Source: Deinococcus planocerae
Lineage (GTDB): Bacteria > Deinococcota > Deinococci > Deinococcales > Deinococcaceae
NCBI RefSeq assembly: GCF_002869765.1
Contig: NZ_PNOR01000018.1
Span: 1 to 64,000 of the forward strand
DNA length: 64,000 nucleotides
Reading direction: 5' to 3'
A program made the position numbers and the translations under genes. Below are positions 60,390 to 64,000 of this stretch, piece after piece. How positions within the stretch are numbered: the stretch's first letter is position 1; every line of letters begins with the position of its first letter. The notes below the pieces were generated by a model. The model searched no databases. It worked only from the letters and a program-made list of their open reading frames with translations, and was not told where the DNA came from.

Positions 60390-60901
60390 CCGTCGCCCCG
60401 CCCGAGGAGTTGCACCGCGAAGAGGGCCGCCGTGACCGTGCTCGCGCTTCCCTTGATCGTGCCGTCGCGCAGGCCGTCGAGCACCTGCTGCGGGGGCATC
60501 CACACCGTCTCCAAGTCCTCGTCCTCGTCGGGGTCGAGGCGGCTCTCGCGCAGGTTGCGGGCCTGGAGGACGTACAGTTCCTCGTCGCAGAAGCCGGGGC
60601 TGGAGTAGAAGCGGGTCAGCAGTTCCATGTCGCCGTCGAGGCCCACCTCCTCCTGAAGCTCGCGGCGGGCGGCCTCCTCGGGGCTCTCGCCGTCGTCGAT
60701 GAGTCCGGCGGGGGCCTCCAGGGTCGAGTCGTCTATCGCCCGCCGTCGCTGCCGGACGAACAGCATCTCGCCCGCGTCGTTCAGCGCCAGAATCGCCACC
60801 GCGTCGGCGTGGCGCACGACCTCCCACTTGCCGTCCAGCAGCTCCAGCCGCACGATGTGGCCGTCGTAGATCACTCGGGTGCCCGTCTCGGCATTCGTCA
60901 T
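60386..60901 (-). CDS. NUDIX hydrolase (ADP-ribose pyrophosphatase-like)
   Basis: 171 residues. Complete NUDIX box GLIDDGESPEEAARRELQEEVGLDG near 65-90, EAPAG preceding it, and SPGFCDEELYVLQARNL after it, as in ADP-ribose pyrophosphatases. C-terminal helical segment LDGLRDGTIKGSASTVTAALF is also typical. ATG 60901 follows a -10; the frame is open to 60934. Co-translated with ribF. Confidence 0.93.
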   Translation of the reverse strand: MTNAETGTRVIYDGHIVRLELLDGKWEVVRHADAVAILALNDAGEMLFVRQRRRAIDDSTLEAPAGLIDDGESPEEAARRELQEEVGLDGDMELLTRFYSSPGFCDEELYVLQARNLRESRLDPDEDEDLETVWMPPQQVLDGLRDGTIKGSASTVTAALFAVQLLGRGDG

Positions 60902-60907
60902 GGGGGC

Positions 60908-60913
60908 AATGTA
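60908..60913 (-). promoter_or_regulatory. -10 hexamer TACATT for the NUDIX-ribF operon
   Basis: Minus strand, 6 nt before ATG 60901. Confidence 0.6.
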
Positions 60914-61035
60914 AAGCAGGGGGTGGAGGGTCAAGGGTGGGGGTGAAGGAATGGGCGCGGCGTGTTTCCTTCATGGGGGCCAGAAGCACTCTTAGGAGGG
61001 GTTGAAGCGGACTGACCGACGTGCACCAAAAATGA

Positions 61036-61041
61036 TACACT
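61036..61041 (+). promoter_or_regulatory. -10 hexamer TACACT for the toxin-antitoxin operon
   Basis: 8 nt before GTG 61050, supporting that start over the in-frame ATGs at 61002 and 61032. Confidence 0.5.
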
Positions 61042-61049
61042 GCTTCGGT

Positions 61050-61427
61050 GTGACCACCCCGACTGAACCAGAGACACCACAGCCCATCCTTGAGGTTCGG
61101 TTCTTTCGCACGGCCACGGGCAACGAACCCGTCCGGGAGTGGCTGAAGGCGCTCAGTCGGGATGACCGCAGGAGGATCGGGGAGGACATCAAGACCGCGC
61201 AATTTGGCTGGCCTCTTGGGATGCCCCTGATCCGCAAGCTGGAAAAGGGTCTCTGGGAAGTCCGGACCACTCTGGAAGACGGGACGGCCCGCGTGATCTT
61301 CACCGTGAAGGGAAACCGGATGATCCTGCTCCACGGGTTCGTCAAGAAATCCCAGAAGACCCCGAAGAATGACCTTGAAACCGCTCGAAGGCGTCTAGGC
61401 CAAGTGGAGGCAGATGGCGATGAGTAA
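61050..61427 (+). CDS. RelE/HigB-type toxin (phage Gp49-like)
   Basis: 125 residues. ILEVRFFRTATGNEPVREWLKALSRDDRRRIGEDIKTAQFGWPLGMPLIRKLEKGLWEVRTTLEDGTARVIFTVKGNRMILLHGFVKKSQKTP is the Gp49-like toxin domain; the final KKSQKTP catalytic-tail pattern is typical of HigB-type ribosome-dependent mRNases. The stop overlaps the antitoxin start by 14 nt, and the toxin-first order is the higBA layout. Confidence 0.9.
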   Translation: MTTPTEPETPQPILEVRFFRTATGNEPVREWLKALSRDDRRRIGEDIKTAQFGWPLGMPLIRKLEKGLWEVRTTLEDGTARVIFTVKGNRMILLHGFVKKSQKTPKNDLETARRRLGQVEADGDE

Positions 61428-61713
61428 CGAATCCGTGAGCAAGCACATCGGGAGTAGCTTCGACGACTTCCTGGCAGAAGACGGAATACTGGCGGAGGTC
61501 GAGGCGGTGGCCGTCAAGCGGGTGATCGCGTTCCAACTCGAACAGGAGATGAAACGCAGCGGCCTGACGAAAACCGAACTGGCCTCCCGGATGGAGACCA
61601 GCCGCTCGGCAGTAGACCGCCTGCTCGACCCAGAGAACCATGCCGTCACCCTGCGGACCCTGGAACGCGCGGCAGTCGTCCTGGGCAAGCGGCTAAGGCT
61701 CGAACTGGTCTGA
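61414..61713 (+). CDS. HigA-type antitoxin, XRE family
   Basis: 99 residues. RBS GGAGGC 5 nt before ATG 61414. The C-terminal helix-turn-helix GLTKTELASRMETSRSAVDRLLDPENHAVTLRTLERAAVVLGKRLRLEL (~50-99) binds the operator, and the N-terminal part would neutralise the toxin. The start overlaps the toxin gene, so the two are co-translated. Confidence 0.9.
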   Translation: MAMSNESVSKHIGSSFDDFLAEDGILAEVEAVAVKRVIAFQLEQEMKRSGLTKTELASRMETSRSAVDRLLDPENHAVTLRTLERAAVVLGKRLRLELV

Positions 61714-61857
61714 CTTCGGATGGTGGGTCGGCGCTCCACGTTCACGAGGCAAAGAAATTTTGAGCCGCTCAATCCCACCCCACGGACACGCTTCGAGCGT
61801 CAAGGCTTGACCAGCCCCCAACGCTTCACCATCCCCTGCGGGGCTGTCCCCGTCTGC

Positions 61858-61863
61858 TCTAAT
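61858..61863 (+). promoter_or_regulatory. -10 hexamer TCTAAT for dgt
   Basis: 6 nt before ATG 61870. The preceding 156-bp gap has no other clear feature. Confidence 0.45.
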
Positions 61864-61869
61864 ACCCCC

Positions 61870-63015
<1,146 letters not shown>

Positions 63016-63068
63016 AGGCCGAGGGGGCGCCTGCCGGACCTGCGCCGTTCCCCGTCCCCCCGACCTCT

Positions 63069-63074
63069 TAGACT
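63069..63074 (+). promoter_or_regulatory. -10 hexamer TAGACT for the S9 peptidase gene
   Basis: 5 nt before ATG 63080. Confidence 0.6.
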
Positions 63075-63079
63075 GCCGT

Positions 63080-64000
63080 ATGTCCGAACGCATCCCGCTG
63101 GAGGCCCTGACCGCCCTTCCCACCGTCGCGGCCCTGACCGTCGCGCACAGCGGGGAGGAGGTGGCCTTTTACGCCGACTGGACCGGGCGCTTCGAGCTGT
63201 ACGTCCTGAACCTCCGCACCCGCGAGCGGCGTCAGGTGACGAACGGGGAGGCACCCAAGGGCGTCCGCGCGGGCTTCGTGTGGTCGCACGACGACACACG
63301 CATCCTCTTCAGCCGGGATCACGACGGCGACGAGCGGCAGGCCCTCTTCGAGGTGACGGTGGCGCCTGGGCAGGTGCGGCCCCTCCACCACGTCCCGGAG
63401 AGCATGGACTACGCGGTGGACGCCCACCCGGACGGACGGCGCCTCCTCGTCAACAGCACGCGGGGCGGGCAGATGAACGTGCACGTCTACGACCTGACCC
63501 GGGAGGGCGAGGACGCCTGGACGGCCCTCACCCGGCAACCCAACACCACCCAGGCGGTGGCCTGGAGCCCGGACGGCACGCAGGTGACGCTCAACACCAA
63601 CGAGAGCGCCGACCTGCGCAACCTGGACGGCTACGTGATGAATGCGGACGGGGGCGACCTGCGCCGGGTCCTGCGGGTGCGCGAGGGCAGCCGGGACGGG
63701 GTGGGGCGCTGGCACCCGGATGGGCGGCGGGTGGCCGTCACCAGCGACGCGGACGGACACGGGCGGGTCGGCCTCCTCACCCTGGAGAGCGGCGAGGTAC
63801 GCTGGCTCACGCCGCCGGACGGGCTCACCGAGGAGGAGGCTGGGGAGTTCTCCCCCGATGGCCGCTGGCTGAGCGTGATCCGCAACGTGGAGAGCACCCT
63901 GACGCCCGTCCTGTACGACACGGAGACCGGAGAGGCCCGCGAGCTGAGGCTGCCCCCCGGCCTCGCCTACGGCACGGAGTTCGCGCTGGGCGGCACGCGA
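63080..64000 (+). CDS. S9-family peptidase, N-terminal propeller (3' end outside window)
   Basis: 307 codons, open to the right edge. The visible part is a TolB/DPP-type beta-propeller without signal peptide: VAHSGEEVAFYADWTGRFELYVL, FVWSHDDTRILFSRD, VDAHPDGRRLLVNS, VAWSPDGTQVTLNT, GRWHPDGRRVAVTSD and FSPDGRWLSVI mark six blades. The catalytic alpha/beta-hydrolase domain expected for acylaminoacyl-peptidase-like S9 enzymes would lie beyond 64000, so the peptidase call is inference from the cytoplasmic propeller and starting position. Confidence 0.7.
   Translation, partial: MSERIPLEALTALPTVAALTVAHSGEEVAFYADWTGRFELYVLNLRTRERRQVTNGEAPKGVRAGFVWSHDDTRILFSRDHDGDERQALFEVTVAPGQVRPLHHVPESMDYAVDAHPDGRRLLVNSTRGGQMNVHVYDLTREGEDAWTALTRQPNTTQAVAWSPDGTQVTLNTNESADLRNLDGYVMNADGGDLRRVLRVREGSRDGVGRWHPDGRRVAVTSDADGHGRVGLLTLESGEVRWLTPPDGLTEEEAGEFSPDGRWLSVIRNVESTLTPVLYDTETGEARELRLPPGLAYGTEFALGGTR

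Noticed and set aside
59478..61334. 618-codon minus-strand open frame extending ribF
   Set aside because: Homology starts at GTG 60389; the extension is antisense or overlaps the NUDIX and toxin genes.
61002..61713. Prophage remnant around the Gp49-like toxin
   Set aside because: Only the toxin-antitoxin pair is present, with no integrase, att-like repeat or other phage gene in the flanks.

Overview
The window is 64 kb of very GC-rich, gene-dense bacterial chromosome and looks like Deinococcus or a close relative. The evidence is GC-saturated third codon positions, an SLH-domain outer-membrane beta-barrel protein of the Deinococcus-Thermus type, futalosine-route menaquinone synthesis (MqnD), a bacterial PolX, a type IV pilus secretin, and the very frequent placement of a TANNNT -10 hexamer 5-9 nt before the start codon (leaderless transcripts, a known Deinococcus trait). 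Nothing suggests a plasmid or prophage. About 70 protein genes, one tRNA-Arg(CCG), several intrinsic terminators and several dispersed intergenic repeats are visible. No rRNA or CRISPR array was seen.

Layout. 1-7 kb: end of a type IV pilus operon (PilP-like, pilQ) followed by shikimate genes aroC, aroK, aroB, aroQ and an esterase. 7-14 kb: a divergent SDR/TetR pair with a multi-copy operator, rplM-rpsI, an NfeD/band-7 membrane pair, a double ABC ATPase, a HAD phosphatase and rplS. 14-21 kb: a coiled-coil repeat protein, ilvA behind an attenuator-like leader, two envelope genes (M23 peptidase, beta-propeller), der behind a structured leader, and small membrane proteins. 21-26 kb: a PQQ-type sugar dehydrogenase, then a ccdA/thioredoxin operon and an ECF sigma/anti-sigma operon that carry the same promoter sequence. 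26-34 kb: small phosphatases, VanW, an HD hydrolase, enoyl-CoA hydratase, a nucleoside phosphorylase and the SLH protein. 34-44 kb: recJ, a GGDEF protein, a SIS/PGI-like protein, tRNA-Arg, a SurA/PpiD-type foldase, trpS, scpA. 44-51 kb: argF, an AT-richer hypothetical gene, argC and an AroE-like gene, then an MBL hydrolase, a PHP phosphatase and polX. 51-64 kb: MFS transporter, PRTase-like protein, MeaB-type GTPase, histidine phosphatase, purM, mqnD, NUDIX-ribF, a HigBA-like toxin-antitoxin pair, dgt and the start of an S9-family peptidase.

The strongest new regulatory observation is a bipartite element, TTGAACCTT-N14-CGTACCC, with identical spacing upstream of both the ECF sigma gene and the thioredoxin-ccdA operon. 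It predicts that the sigma factor activates its own operon and an extracytoplasmic thiol-redox operon. Other candidates are leaders with a short ORF at the transcript 5' end upstream of der, ilvA and rplM; a nested hairpin RNA behind a 17-bp copy of the trpS promoter, running antisense to tRNA-Arg; and a PolX whose palm aspartates appear to be missing. All functional names rest on reading motifs by eye; no database search was run.
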